NCBI GenBank assembly: GCA_017880705.1
Contig: JADGRS010000173.1
Location: 1-6,789 of the forward strand
Source of the DNA: Burkholderiales bacterium
Lineage (GTDB): Bacteria > Pseudomonadota > Gammaproteobacteria > Burkholderiales > Usitatibacteraceae
Reading direction: 5' to 3'
DNA: 6,789 nucleotides
Made by a program: the position numbers and the translations under genes. Position 1 is the stretch's first letter; each line of letters starts with the position of its first letter. Shown piece after piece: positions 1-5,870 of this stretch. Under the pieces are notes generated by a model. That model did no database searches. It had not been told where the DNA came from and saw only the letters and a list, made by a program, of their open reading frames with translations.

Positions 1-1894
1 CACCGAGCGCCATGATGAAACAGCCGCCCCAGATCCAGTCGACGAACGGCTTGTAGTAGACGCGCACGCCCCACGCGTCGGAGTCCACGGGCTCGCCGAG
101 CGAGACGTAAAGGTCCCGAGTGAACGCCGTGTCGATCGCGGCCTCGGTCATGATTTGTCCCGAAGCCTCGTACTGGCGCTTCTGAGGGCGCAGCACGAAG
201 AAATTCCCCGCGCCTTCGCGCCGCACCTCGAACTCTCCCTGGATCGCCGTGTAGTTCGGGCCGGGCACTTCCTTCGTTCCCTTGAAGGTGAACTGGTATC
301 CGCCGATCGCGACCATCTCGCCGGGCGCCATGCGCAAATCGCGCTCGGTCTCGTAGCCGCGCACCAGCGTGACGCCGAAGATGAACACGGCGACGCCGAG
401 ATGCGCGAGCGTCATGCCGTACCACGCAAGCGGTTGGGCCGCGAGTCTCGCGCCGAGCGTCGCCTGGGGCGCGATCTTCAAGCGTTGAACGAGCTGGGCG
501 ACCCCGGCCGCGGCGACCCACAAGCCGAGCCAGAGGCCGAAAGCGATGGCGACGGACCAATGGCCCAGGGTGAATGGCAGCACCAATGCCGCGACGACGG
601 AGACGGCGAGTGCCCAGCGAAGGCGCGTCCAGAGATCGGGAAGCGCGGCGCGCTTCCAGCTCGCCACGGGACCGATCGCCATGAGGAACACGGCCGGCGC
701 CATCAGCGGATAGAACACCGTGTCGAAGTAGGGCGGTCCCACGGAAATCTTTCCGGCGTTGAGCGCATCCAGGAAGAGCGGGTAGAGCGTCCCCAGCAGC
801 ACCGCCGACATGGCGACCGCGAGAAGCACGTTGTTCGCGAGCAGCAGCGACTCGCGCGATACCGGCTCGAAGCTCCCGCCCAGGCCGACCCGCGGCGCGC
901 GCCATGCGAAGAGCGCGAGCGAGCCGCCGATGACCGCCACCAGGAAGAGCAGGATGAAGACTCCCCGCTTCGGGTCCGTCGCGAAGGCATGGACCGACGT
1001 GAGGACCCCGGAGCGGACCAGGAACGTGCCCACCAGCGAAAGCGAGAACGCGACGATCGCGAGCAGCACGGTCCAGCTGCGGAACGTGCCGCGTTTTTCG
1101 GTGACCGCGAGCGAATGAATGAGCGCGGTGCCCACGAGCCACGGCATGAAGGACGCGTTCTCGACCGGATCCCAGAACCACCAGCCGCCCCATCCGAGCT
1201 CGTAGTAGGCCCAGGCGCTGCCGAGCGCGATGCCGATGGTGAGGAAGCACCATGCCGCCGTGGTCCAGGGACGCGACCACCGCGCCCACGTCGAATCGAG
1301 CCTGCCTTCGAGGAGCGCCGCGATCGAGAATGCGAAGGCCACGGAGAACCCCACGTATCCCATGTAGAGCATCGGCGGGTGGATCACCATGCCCGGATCC
1401 TGCAGCAGGGGATTGAGGTCGCTTCCCTCGACGGCGGGGGGCATTAGCCGCTCGAACGGATTCGACGTGAGGAGGATGAAGAGGAGAAATCCCACGCTCA
1501 CGAGTCCCATCACTCCGAGCACGCGCGCGACGAACCGCTCGGGCAGGGCACGGCTGAAGACCGCGACCGCGAACGTCCATCCCGCGAGCATGAGCGACCA
1601 GAGCAGGATCGACCCTTCGTGGGATCCCCACGTCGCCGCGAAGCGATAGTGCGCGGGAAGCTTGGAATTCGAATGGCTCGCCACGTTGAGGACCGAGAAG
1701 TCGTTGTGCACGAACGACCACGCGAGCGCGGCGAATGCGCCGGCCACGAACACGAACTGGCCGACGGCGATGGGGCGAACGGTGGCGAGCCACGCGATGC
1801 GACCCGTGCGCGCCCCAGCGAGCGCGAAGAACACCTGCGCCAGGGCGAGCGCGAGCGCGATCACGAGGGCGAAATGCCCGAGCTCGGGGATCAC
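1..1894 (-). CDS. ccmF: Cytochrome c-type biogenesis protein CcmF (heme lyase subunit), 3'-truncated by window edge
   Basis: Polytopic inner-membrane protein that, with CcmH and CcmI, transfers heme from holo-CcmE to the CXXCH motif of apocytochrome c on the periplasmic side. 631 codons are visible, against about 647 residues in E. coli, so only the last few tens of residues are missing. Conserved blocks are plain: the N-terminal ASHSNSKLP and [10 protein letters not shown] blocks, NPLLQDPG followed by HPP (His172), and the WWD domain [18 protein letters not shown] at residues 235-252. The histidines known in E. coli as heme ligands have counterparts at His172, His260, His302 (SVHAF) and His498 (LAHLG). 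The start is GTG at 1894-1892 ([10 protein letters not shown]), matching the family N-terminus. It overlaps the ccmE stop as GTGA, and an AAAGG ribosome site at 1905-1901 lies 6 bases upstream. The frame is intact throughout. Last gene visible in the operon; ccmG/ccmH would be expected downstream. Confidence 0.97.
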   Translation of the reverse strand, partial: MIPELGHFALVIALALALAQVFFALAGARTGRIAWLATVRPIAVGQFVFVAGAFAALAWSFVHNDFSVLNVASHSNSKLPAHYRFAATWGSHEGSILLWSLMLAGWTFAVAVFSRALPERFVARVLGVMGLVSVGFLLFILLTSNPFERLMPPAVEGSDLNPLLQDPGMVIHPPMLYMGYVGFSVAFAFSIAALLEGRLDSTWARWSRPWTTAAWCFLTIGIALGSAWAYYELGWGGWWFWDPVENASFMPWLVGTALIHSLAVTEKRGTFRSWTVLLAIVAFSLSLVGTFLVRSGVLTSVHAFATDPKRGVFILLFLVAVIGGSLALFAWRAPRVGLGGSFEPVSRESLLLANNVLLAVAMSAVLLGTLYPLFLDALNAGKISVGPPYFDTVFYPLMAPAVFLMAIGPVASWKRAALPDLWTRLRWALAVSVVAALVLPFTLGHWSVAIAFGLWLGLWVAAAGVAQLVQRLKIAPQATLGARLAAQPLAWYGMTLAHLGVAVFIFGVTLVRGYETERDLRMAPGEMVAIGGYQFTFKGTKEVPGPNYTAIQGEFEVRREGAGNFFVLRPQKRQYEASGQIMTEAAIDTAFTRDLYVSLGEPVDSDAWGVRVYYKPFVDWIWGGCFIMALG

Positions 1895-2358
1895 GACTTG
1901 CCTTTCTGTCCCGCGAAGGCAGCCTTGTCTATCGGATGCCCCGCCTTGCGCAGCGCCTCGGCGGCCTCGGGCGGCATGTAATTCTCATCGTGTTTCGCGA
2001 GGACGTCGCTCGCGTGGAAAGTGCCGTCGCCCATGAGCCTGCCCTGTGCGACGACGCCCTTTCCCTCGCGGAAGAGATCGGGAAGATGGCCCGTGAACAC
2101 CACCGGTATCGTTTGCGCGGTATCGGTCACGCGGAAATGGACGGTGAGCGCGTCCTTCTCGTGCACGACGCTCCCGGCCTCGACGAGCCCGCCGATGCGG
2201 AAGGCCCGGCCGGACGGAGCCTCATGGGCCGCCACCTGGCTCGGGGTGAAGAAGAATACGAGGTTCGACTGGAACGCGTTCAGCACCAGCGCCGACGCGA
2301 TCCCCAGCGCGGCGAGTCCCGACACGATCCAGATCGCCCGCCTAGTCCTGGGCTTCAA
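1891..2358 (-). CDS. ccmE: Cytochrome c maturation heme chaperone CcmE
   Basis: Periplasmic heme chaperone anchored by one N-terminal membrane helix. It binds heme covalently through a histidine when loaded by CcmABCD and delivers it to CcmF. The sequence has a positive N-terminus (KPRTRR), a membrane segment at about residues 8-27, a beta-rich domain with [14 protein letters not shown] and [14 protein letters not shown], and the signature HDENY at residues 123-127. His123 is the predicted covalent heme ligand and Tyr127 the conserved tyrosine (His130 and Tyr134 in E. coli). Length is 155 residues, close to the usual 150-160. I chose the TTG at 2358 because GAGGAG at 2371-2366 is 7 bases upstream and MKPR is the usual N-terminus. 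An in-frame GTG at 2364 would add two residues but sits only 1 base from that ribosome site. It overlaps the 3' end of ccmD by 17 bases and its stop overlaps the ccmF start. Confidence 0.95.
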   Translation of the reverse strand: MKPRTRRAIWIVSGLAALGIASALVLNAFQSNLVFFFTPSQVAAHEAPSGRAFRIGGLVEAGSVVHEKDALTVHFRVTDTAQTIPVVFTGHLPDLFREGKGVVAQGRLMGDGTFHASDVLAKHDENYMPPEAAEALRKAGHPIDKAAFAGQKGKS

Positions 2359-2482
2359 GGTCACGCTCCTCTTCGATGCGGCGCAGCGCTTGCGCGCGAT
2401 GCAGACGCAGCCACGCGATCTCCGCCGCGATCACCAGCGCCGTCATGCCGTAAGACATCCAGATGTAGAAATCATGATTCAT
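2342..2482 (-). CDS. ccmD: Heme exporter protein CcmD (small membrane protein)
   Basis: A 46-residue single-span inner-membrane protein. In the Ccm system, CcmD associates with the CcmABC complex and is needed to release holo-CcmE. The sequence shows the typical order: a short polar start ([13 protein letters not shown]), one hydrophobic helix at about residues 9-25 (ending [11 protein letters not shown]) and a charged cytoplasmic tail with [12 protein letters not shown]. The aromatic-rich start with MSYG fits the family, which is otherwise poorly conserved, so position between ccmC and ccmE is the strongest support. The ATG at 2482-2480 overlaps the ccmC stop as ATGA, which suggests translational coupling. 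The 3' end overlaps ccmE. An open frame continues far upstream of this ATG in the same phase, but that part is an out-of-frame reading of ccmC. Confidence 0.92.
   Translation of the reverse strand: MNHDFYIWMSYGMTALVIAAEIAWLRLHRAQALRRIEEERDLEAQD
2366..2371 (-). promoter_or_regulatory. Ribosome binding site deciding the ccmE start
   Basis: GAGGAG on the minus strand, inside the ccmD coding sequence, lies 7 bases before TTG (2358) but only 1 base before GTG (2364). The spacing favours the TTG start for ccmE. Confidence 0.65.
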
Positions 2483-3195
2483 AAGGCGCGCACCCATCGT
2501 GTCCGGCGCTCCCGCTCGAGGATGATCGTCCGGACCCTCGCAAGCGCGGTACCGATCGAATAGCTCCAAAACGCGAAAGCCATCAGCAGCATGCCGGTGA
2601 GCATCGAGACGTGCATCGACGTGCCCTTGAAGCTCACGCTCGATCCCTGGTGAAGCGTATTCCACCATAGCACCGAGAAGTAGATGATGGGGAGGTTCAC
2701 CACTCCGATCAACGCGAGGAGCGCGGCGGCGCGGTCGCCGCGCCGCGGGTCCTCGAACGCGTTCCCCAGCGCGATGAACCCGAAATACAGGAAGAGCAGG
2801 ACCAGCTCCGAGGTGAGTCGCGCGTCCCACACCCAGTAGGCGCCCCACGTCGGGCGGCCCCAGAAGGCGCCCGTCCACAGGGCGACGAACGTGAACATCG
2901 CTCCGGTGGGCGCGAGCGCGCGCGCCATCATCGCGGCGAGCCGCGTGTTGAAAGTGAGCGACATGGCGCCGTAGCAGGCCATCACGAAGTAGAGGAACAT
3001 CGACATCCACGCGGCGGGAACGTGGATGAAGATGACGCGGTAGACCTCGCCCTGCTGCGCGTCGGTCGGCGCCTGGACCAGGCCGACGTAGAGCCCCGCG
3101 GCGCCGAGAATCGCCGCGACCGCGAAGCACCACGGCGCAAGGATTCCCGCGAGGCGGTAGAAGGTCGAAGGCGAGGCGAAGTAGAAGAAATTCAT
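2479..3195 (-). CDS. ccmC: Heme exporter/heme-handling protein CcmC
   Basis: Six-helix inner-membrane protein of the heme-handling family. It presents heme to CcmE at the periplasmic face and, with CcmD and CcmE, forms the complex acted on by CcmAB. The 238-residue length is usual for the family. The tryptophan-rich WWD domain is at residues 112-127 (WGRPTWGAYWVWDARL). It is flanked by the two conserved histidines, His58 in FIHVPAAW and His182 in LHQGSS, matching the E. coli His60/His184 heme ligands. Hydrophobic segments lie at roughly 15-38, 55-80, 95-112, 126-145, 155-176 and 195-215. The ATG at 3195 is 2 bases after the ccmB stop. No strong Shine-Dalgarno motif is seen there, so coupling to ccmB translation is likely. 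The stop overlaps the ccmD start as ATGA. Confidence 0.97.
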   Translation of the reverse strand: MNFFYFASPSTFYRLAGILAPWCFAVAAILGAAGLYVGLVQAPTDAQQGEVYRVIFIHVPAAWMSMFLYFVMACYGAMSLTFNTRLAAMMARALAPTGAMFTFVALWTGAFWGRPTWGAYWVWDARLTSELVLLFLYFGFIALGNAFEDPRRGDRAAALLALIGVVNLPIIYFSVLWWNTLHQGSSVSFKGTSMHVSMLTGMLLMAFAFWSYSIGTALARVRTIILERERRTRWVRAL

Positions 3196-3197
3196 GC

Positions 3198-3890
3198 TCA
3201 ATCCAGGGCGATGCGAATCGCCACGCACGCCGCCGCGGGCAGCGCCATCGCGCCGACGATGAGTCCCGCGCCGAGAAGCGAGAGGTGTGGAGAAGGGGAT
3301 AGCCCCGACGACTGCGCCTCGGCCGCGCCCGCCCCGAAGATGAGCACCGGCACGAACAGGGGCAGCGCCAGGAGTGCGAGCAGCATGCCCGCTCCGCGCG
3401 CGCCTAGCGTGAGGGCCGCGCATGCGGCTCCCAGCAGCGACAGCAGCGGCGTGCCCAGGGCGAGCGCGCACGCGAGGATCGTGAGCGTGCCCGCGTCGAG
3501 CCCGTACTGCAGAGCGAGAAACGGCGAAAGCAGCGTGAGCGGAATCCCGCTCGCCATCCAGTGGGCGGCGATCTTTCCGGAGACCCATCCCGACATCGGA
3601 TGCGGCGACAGCAGCATCTGCTCGAGAGTGCCGTCGGCGTAGTCGCCGGCGAACAGCGCCGGAAGCGAAAGGAAAGCCGCGAGGAGCGCGCAAACCCAGA
3701 TCACGCCGGGCCCGATGCGCTGGAGGAGTTGCGGCTCGGCGCCCACGCCGAGCGGGAAGAGCGAAGCGACCAGCACGAAGAACGCGACCATCAGCATCGT
3801 CTCGCCCGGGTGACGCCACGAAAGCCGCAGGTCGCGCGCGAAGGCCCAGCGGAACGCGCCCGAGAACGAGCCGGCCGCGACGGCGCTCAT
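3198..3890 (-). CDS. ccmB: Heme exporter protein CcmB (ABC transporter permease subunit)
   Basis: Membrane partner of the CcmA ATPase; together they use ATP to release heme-loaded CcmE from CcmCD. The protein is 230 residues, slightly longer than E. coli CcmB (220), and has about six hydrophobic segments. Family landmarks are visible: LFPLGVGAEPQLLQRIGPGVIWV at about residues 44-66, the acidic LFAGDYADGTLEQ loop at 79-91, KIAAHWMASGIPL at 106-118, and the LALPLFVPVLIFGAGA helix near 174-189. The ATG at 3890-3888 overlaps the ccmA stop as ATGA. A GAGG ribosome site lies 8 bases upstream, at 3902-3899. The same frame stays open to 4415, but that extension is an out-of-frame reading of ccmA and has no CcmB-like sequence. 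Confidence 0.96.
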   Translation of the reverse strand: MSAVAAGSFSGAFRWAFARDLRLSWRHPGETMLMVAFFVLVASLFPLGVGAEPQLLQRIGPGVIWVCALLAAFLSLPALFAGDYADGTLEQMLLSPHPMSGWVSGKIAAHWMASGIPLTLLSPFLALQYGLDAGTLTILACALALGTPLLSLLGAACAALTLGARGAGMLLALLALPLFVPVLIFGAGAAEAQSSGLSPSPHLSLLGAGLIVGAMALPAAACVAIRIALD

Positions 3891-4504
3891 GGGACGAGCC
3901 TCAATTCGCGCGCCGGCGCTGGCGCCACCTCGTGATGTGTCGCCACGAGCGCGAGTCCGCCGCGCGCGAGGTGCCTTTGGAGGAGATCCGAGAAGATGGT
4001 CTGTCCGGCATCGTCGAGGGCCGTGAGCGGCTCGTCTAGCACCCAGAGCATCGCCGGGTCGAGCGCGAGGCGCGCGAGGCCGATGCGCCGCCTCTGCCCC
4101 GCCGAAAGCCGTCGCGCTGGAAGATGGCGATGGCGATCGAGCCCCACTTGCGCGAGCGCGCCACGAAGCGCCTCGTTGGTGGGGGCGCCGGCGCGAAGGG
4201 CGAGCGCGTCGCGCAGGTTCTCCATGGCGGTGAGATCGTCCTTGATTCCCGCGGCATGTCCCGCGTAGAGGAGCTGCGCGCGAAACGCGATAGGGCCCGT
4301 GCCTGCATCTTGCCCGTTCCACAGCACTTCGCCCGCGTCGAATCGCGTGAGACCCGATGCGCAGCGCAGGAGCGTCGTCTTGCCGCTGCCGTTCTGCCCG
4401 CGTACGGCGATCCACTCTCCCGACGTGAGCGCGAAGGATACGTCGCGAAACAGGGGGATGCCGCCGCGCGAGCAGGCGAGGCCGCGCGCTTCGAGTGCGT
4501 TCAA
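3887..4504 (-). CDS. ccmA: Cytochrome c biogenesis ATP-binding protein CcmA
   Basis: Cytoplasmic ATPase of the CcmAB transporter-like module. At 205 residues it has the compact single-ABC-domain size of the family. Motifs in order: Walker A GQNGSGKT at residues 36-43, the family-typical LLYAGHAAGIK at 78-88 where many ABC proteins have a Q-loop, the signature LSAGQRRR at 133-140, Walker B LWVLDEP at 153-159 with catalytic Glu158, a D-loop (ALDD, 162-165), and the switch His190 in VATHH. All catalytic residues are present. The start is TTG at 4504-4502, overlapping the ccmI stop as TTGA. It is supported by the family-like start NALEARGL and by AAGGTG at 4515-4510, about 5 bases upstream. I see no better ATG. 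Its stop overlaps the ccmB start. Confidence 0.97.
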   Translation of the reverse strand: MNALEARGLACSRGGIPLFRDVSFALTSGEWIAVRGQNGSGKTTLLRCASGLTRFDAGEVLWNGQDAGTGPIAFRAQLLYAGHAAGIKDDLTAMENLRDALALRAGAPTNEALRGALAQVGLDRHRHLPARRLSAGQRRRIGLARLALDPAMLWVLDEPLTALDDAGQTIFSDLLQRHLARGGLALVATHHEVAPAPARELRLVP

Positions 4505-5733
4505 GGAAGCACCTTGTCGACCACGATCTTCACATCGCGCGCGCCCGGCTTCACGATGCCGCTGGTGCCCACGAGGTCGCCGGGTTGCGGCGTCGCGTTG
4601 CCGGAGCGCGAGATGCGCGCTTCGATGCGCACCGCCGTCGCGCCGGAGATCTTCGTGGCCGGAGTCATCGCCATGGAGTCGTCGAGCGCGAAGCTCATGG
4701 GAAGCTCGCTCGCCGAACGGCGCAGCACCGCGAGCGGCATGCGTGCCCCGCCTTCGGCGCGCGCGAAGATGAAGAGGGTGGCGGCGTTCGAAACCTGCGC
4801 GGTCAACTGCGGCGCGACGCCGACCGAGCCCGACACCGATCCCGGCACCGGTCCCGGCGCCTTGGCAACGCGCTCCGCCGGCAGGATCTTCCCGGCGCCC
4901 GTGGCCTTCGTGCGGATCTCCCCGATGATCGTGCGCACCTGGCGCTCGTCATCGGAGCCCGGCGGCAATTGCGCCGCAAGCGCCTGCCAATGACCGAGCG
5001 CGGCGGCGAAATCGTTTTCGTCCATTGCCGCGGTAGCGGCGAGCGCGAGGGCCTTCTTGTGGAGCGGATCCATCGACAGCGCTTCCTTCGCGATCTCGTA
5101 GGGGCGGCCAGCGAGCGTGCCGCCCTGCGCCATTCCGAGGACATCGGCGTAATCGGCGAGGATCTGCGGGTCGCGCGGCACGAGCTTCAGGAGATGCTCG
5201 TATGCATCGGTCGCTTCCCTGAAGCGGCCGAGCGCGGCCATCGACCGCGCGAGGAGTGCCCAGCCCTGCGCGTCATCGGGGCGGTTACGCACCTTCGCCG
5301 CGAGGCGCTCGACCATCGCGAGGATCTGCTTGTCGTCGGGATTCGCGCCATCGTGCGAAACCCCGCTCGTCTCGAAGGCCGGCGGCGTGCCGATCGCGAG
5401 GTAGATGCCGAACGCGGCGGCGGGAAGCGCCACCGCGACGACGATCGCGGCAGGCCAGGATTTCGCCAGGTCGCCAGGCGCCGCCGCGGGAAGCGCCGCC
5501 AGGTCGTCCTGCGCGCGGTCGACGAGCTCGGCGAGCGCCTCGTCGCGAGAGCCGGCGGGTAGCAGCCCATTGGCGACATCGGCGTCGATCTCGCGGCGCT
5601 GGCCGCGAAGCACCTCGAGGTTCGTCGCGAGCGCGCTCGGACCCGCGCGCGCTCGCGCGCGCAGCAGCGGCACGAGCACAAACGCGAGCGCCACGGCGGT
5701 CATCAGCGCGGCCATGATCCAGAAAACTGACAT
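4501..5733 (-). CDS. ccmI: Cytochrome c-type biogenesis protein CcmI (TPR apocytochrome chaperone)
   Basis: Inner-membrane protein that captures apocytochromes c through a periplasmic TPR domain and hands them to CcmF/CcmH. The 410 residues show membrane helix 1 (about 2-24), a cytoplasmic segment including LEVLRGQRREIDADVANGLL (39-58), helix 2 (about 94-114), and a helical TPR region (about 132-255) with DDAQGWALLARSMAALGRFREATDAYEHLLKLVP at 153-186 as the clearest repeat. A Gly/Pro/Ser/Val linker follows (293-306), then a C-terminal beta-type domain (about 308-410) containing LFIFARA and PLAVLRR, typical of the CcmI/CycH C-terminus. The ATG at 5733 was chosen because MSVFWIMAAL matches family starts; the frame upstream of it lacks CcmI-like sequence. 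No good Shine-Dalgarno motif precedes it. It is first in this operon, whereas ccmI is usually last; see findings. Confidence 0.94.
   Translation of the reverse strand: MSVFWIMAALMTAVALAFVLVPLLRARARAGPSALATNLEVLRGQRREIDADVANGLLPAGSRDEALAELVDRAQDDLAALPAAAPGDLAKSWPAAIVVAVALPAAAFGIYLAIGTPPAFETSGVSHDGANPDDKQILAMVERLAAKVRNRPDDAQGWALLARSMAALGRFREATDAYEHLLKLVPRDPQILADYADVLGMAQGGTLAGRPYEIAKEALSMDPLHKKALALAATAAMDENDFAAALGHWQALAAQLPPGSDDERQVRTIIGEIRTKATGAGKILPAERVAKAPGPVPGSVSGSVGVAPQLTAQVSNAATLFIFARAEGGARMPLAVLRRSASELPMSFALDDSMAMTPATKISGATAVRIEARISRSGNATPQPGDLVGTSGIVKPGARDVKIVVDKVLP
4510..4515 (-). promoter_or_regulatory. Ribosome binding site for the TTG start of ccmA
   Basis: AAGGTG lies within the last codons of ccmI, 5 bases before the TTG start at 4504. 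It supports the unusual start codon and initiation coupled to ccmI termination. Confidence 0.55.
4826..4861. repeat. Three imperfect 12-bp tandem repeats inside ccmI
   Basis: The plus strand reads GAGCCCGACACC, GATCCCGGCACC and GGTCCCGGCGCC in succession. On the minus strand they encode the tetrapeptides PGPV-PGSV-SGSV (CcmI residues 293-304), a flexible linker between the TPR region and the C-terminal domain. The unit length keeps the frame, so copy-number change would be tolerated. Confidence 0.75.
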
Positions 5734-5764
5734 TGGGAAGAGCTGTAACTCGGAGTGACCTGAA

Positions 5765-5770
5765 AGTATA
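5765..5770 (-). promoter_or_regulatory. Putative -10 element of the ccm operon promoter
   Basis: TATACT on the minus strand matches TATAAT at 5 of 6 positions. It lies 31 bases before the ccmI ATG in an otherwise very GC-rich spacer. Standard spacing would put the transcription start near 5758. No recognisable -35 hexamer is found 16-18 bases upstream, which would fit an activator-dependent promoter. This call rests on sequence alone. Confidence 0.45.
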
Positions 5771-5789
5771 CCGAAGCCGCCCCGCCTGC

Positions 5790-5803
5790 TTGATGTGGAA
5801 CAA
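5790..5803. promoter_or_regulatory. Putative FNR/CRP-family operator (TTGAT-N4-AACAA)
   Basis: The plus strand reads TTGATGTGGAACAA, matching the FNR/Anr consensus TTGAT-N4-ATCAA at 9 of 10 defined bases. Its centre is about 38.5 bases upstream of the start site predicted from the TATACT element. That is about 3 bases closer than the classical -41.5 position of an FNR-activated promoter. Oxygen-responsive FNR-type control of ccm genes is known in other proteobacteria. Binding here is inferred. Confidence 0.4.
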
Positions 5804-5816
5804 ATGGGGCCGGGCC

Positions 5817-5843
5817 AAAAAAAAACCCCGGCCGTAGCCGGGG
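5817..5843 (-). terminator. Intrinsic (rho-independent) terminator of the hydrolase gene
   Basis: On the minus strand a perfect 7-bp stem, CCCCGGC/GCCGGGG, closes a TACG tetraloop (C-UACG-G, a member of the very stable UNCG class) and is followed directly by nine T residues. It lies 27 bases after the hydrolase stop and 83 bases before the ccmI ATG, so it should separate the two transcription units. Confidence 0.92.
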
Positions 5844-5850
5844 CCCGCGA

Positions 5851-5867
5851 GCGAGGCGCGGCCTCGC
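5851..5867. other. GC-rich hairpin just after the hydrolase stop
   Basis: A perfect 7-bp inverted repeat, GCGAGGC-GCG-GCCTCGC, lies 3 bases beyond the hydrolase stop codon and 7 bases before the terminator stem. It has no T tract of its own. It could stabilise the mRNA 3' end or assist termination, or be chance in GC-rich DNA. Confidence 0.5.
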
Positions 5868-5870
5868 GAA

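Noticed and set aside
155..1447. 430-codon plus-strand open frame
   Set aside because: It is fully antisense to ccmF, whose translation carries all the family motifs. The product is a low-complexity Arg/Glu/His/Asp-rich sequence typical of the reverse frame of GC-rich genes.
1622..1670. Clustered BamHI, HindIII and EcoRI sites resembling a cloning linker
   Set aside because: The bases lie in frame in the conserved SNSKLP and ATWGSHEGS blocks of CcmF with no interruption, so the sites are coincidental coding sequence.
3022..3642. Plus-strand open frame across ccmB/ccmC
   Set aside because: It spans the junction of two real genes in antisense, has no recognisable motif and has an Ala/Ser/Pro/Arg-biased composition.
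3891..4415. Upstream extension of the ccmB frame
   Set aside because: It is an out-of-frame reading of ccmA. The ATG at 3890 in an ATGA overlap with a GAGG site is the natural start.
4495..5562. 355-codon plus-strand open frame antisense to ccmI
   Set aside because: It has the same Arg/Glu/His-rich shadow composition and no domain-like pattern; CcmI on the other strand explains the sequence.
5640..5665. Alternating GC tract that could adopt Z-DNA
   Set aside because: It encodes the RARARAG basic stretch after the first membrane helix of CcmI (positive-inside residues) and needs no other explanation in GC-rich DNA.
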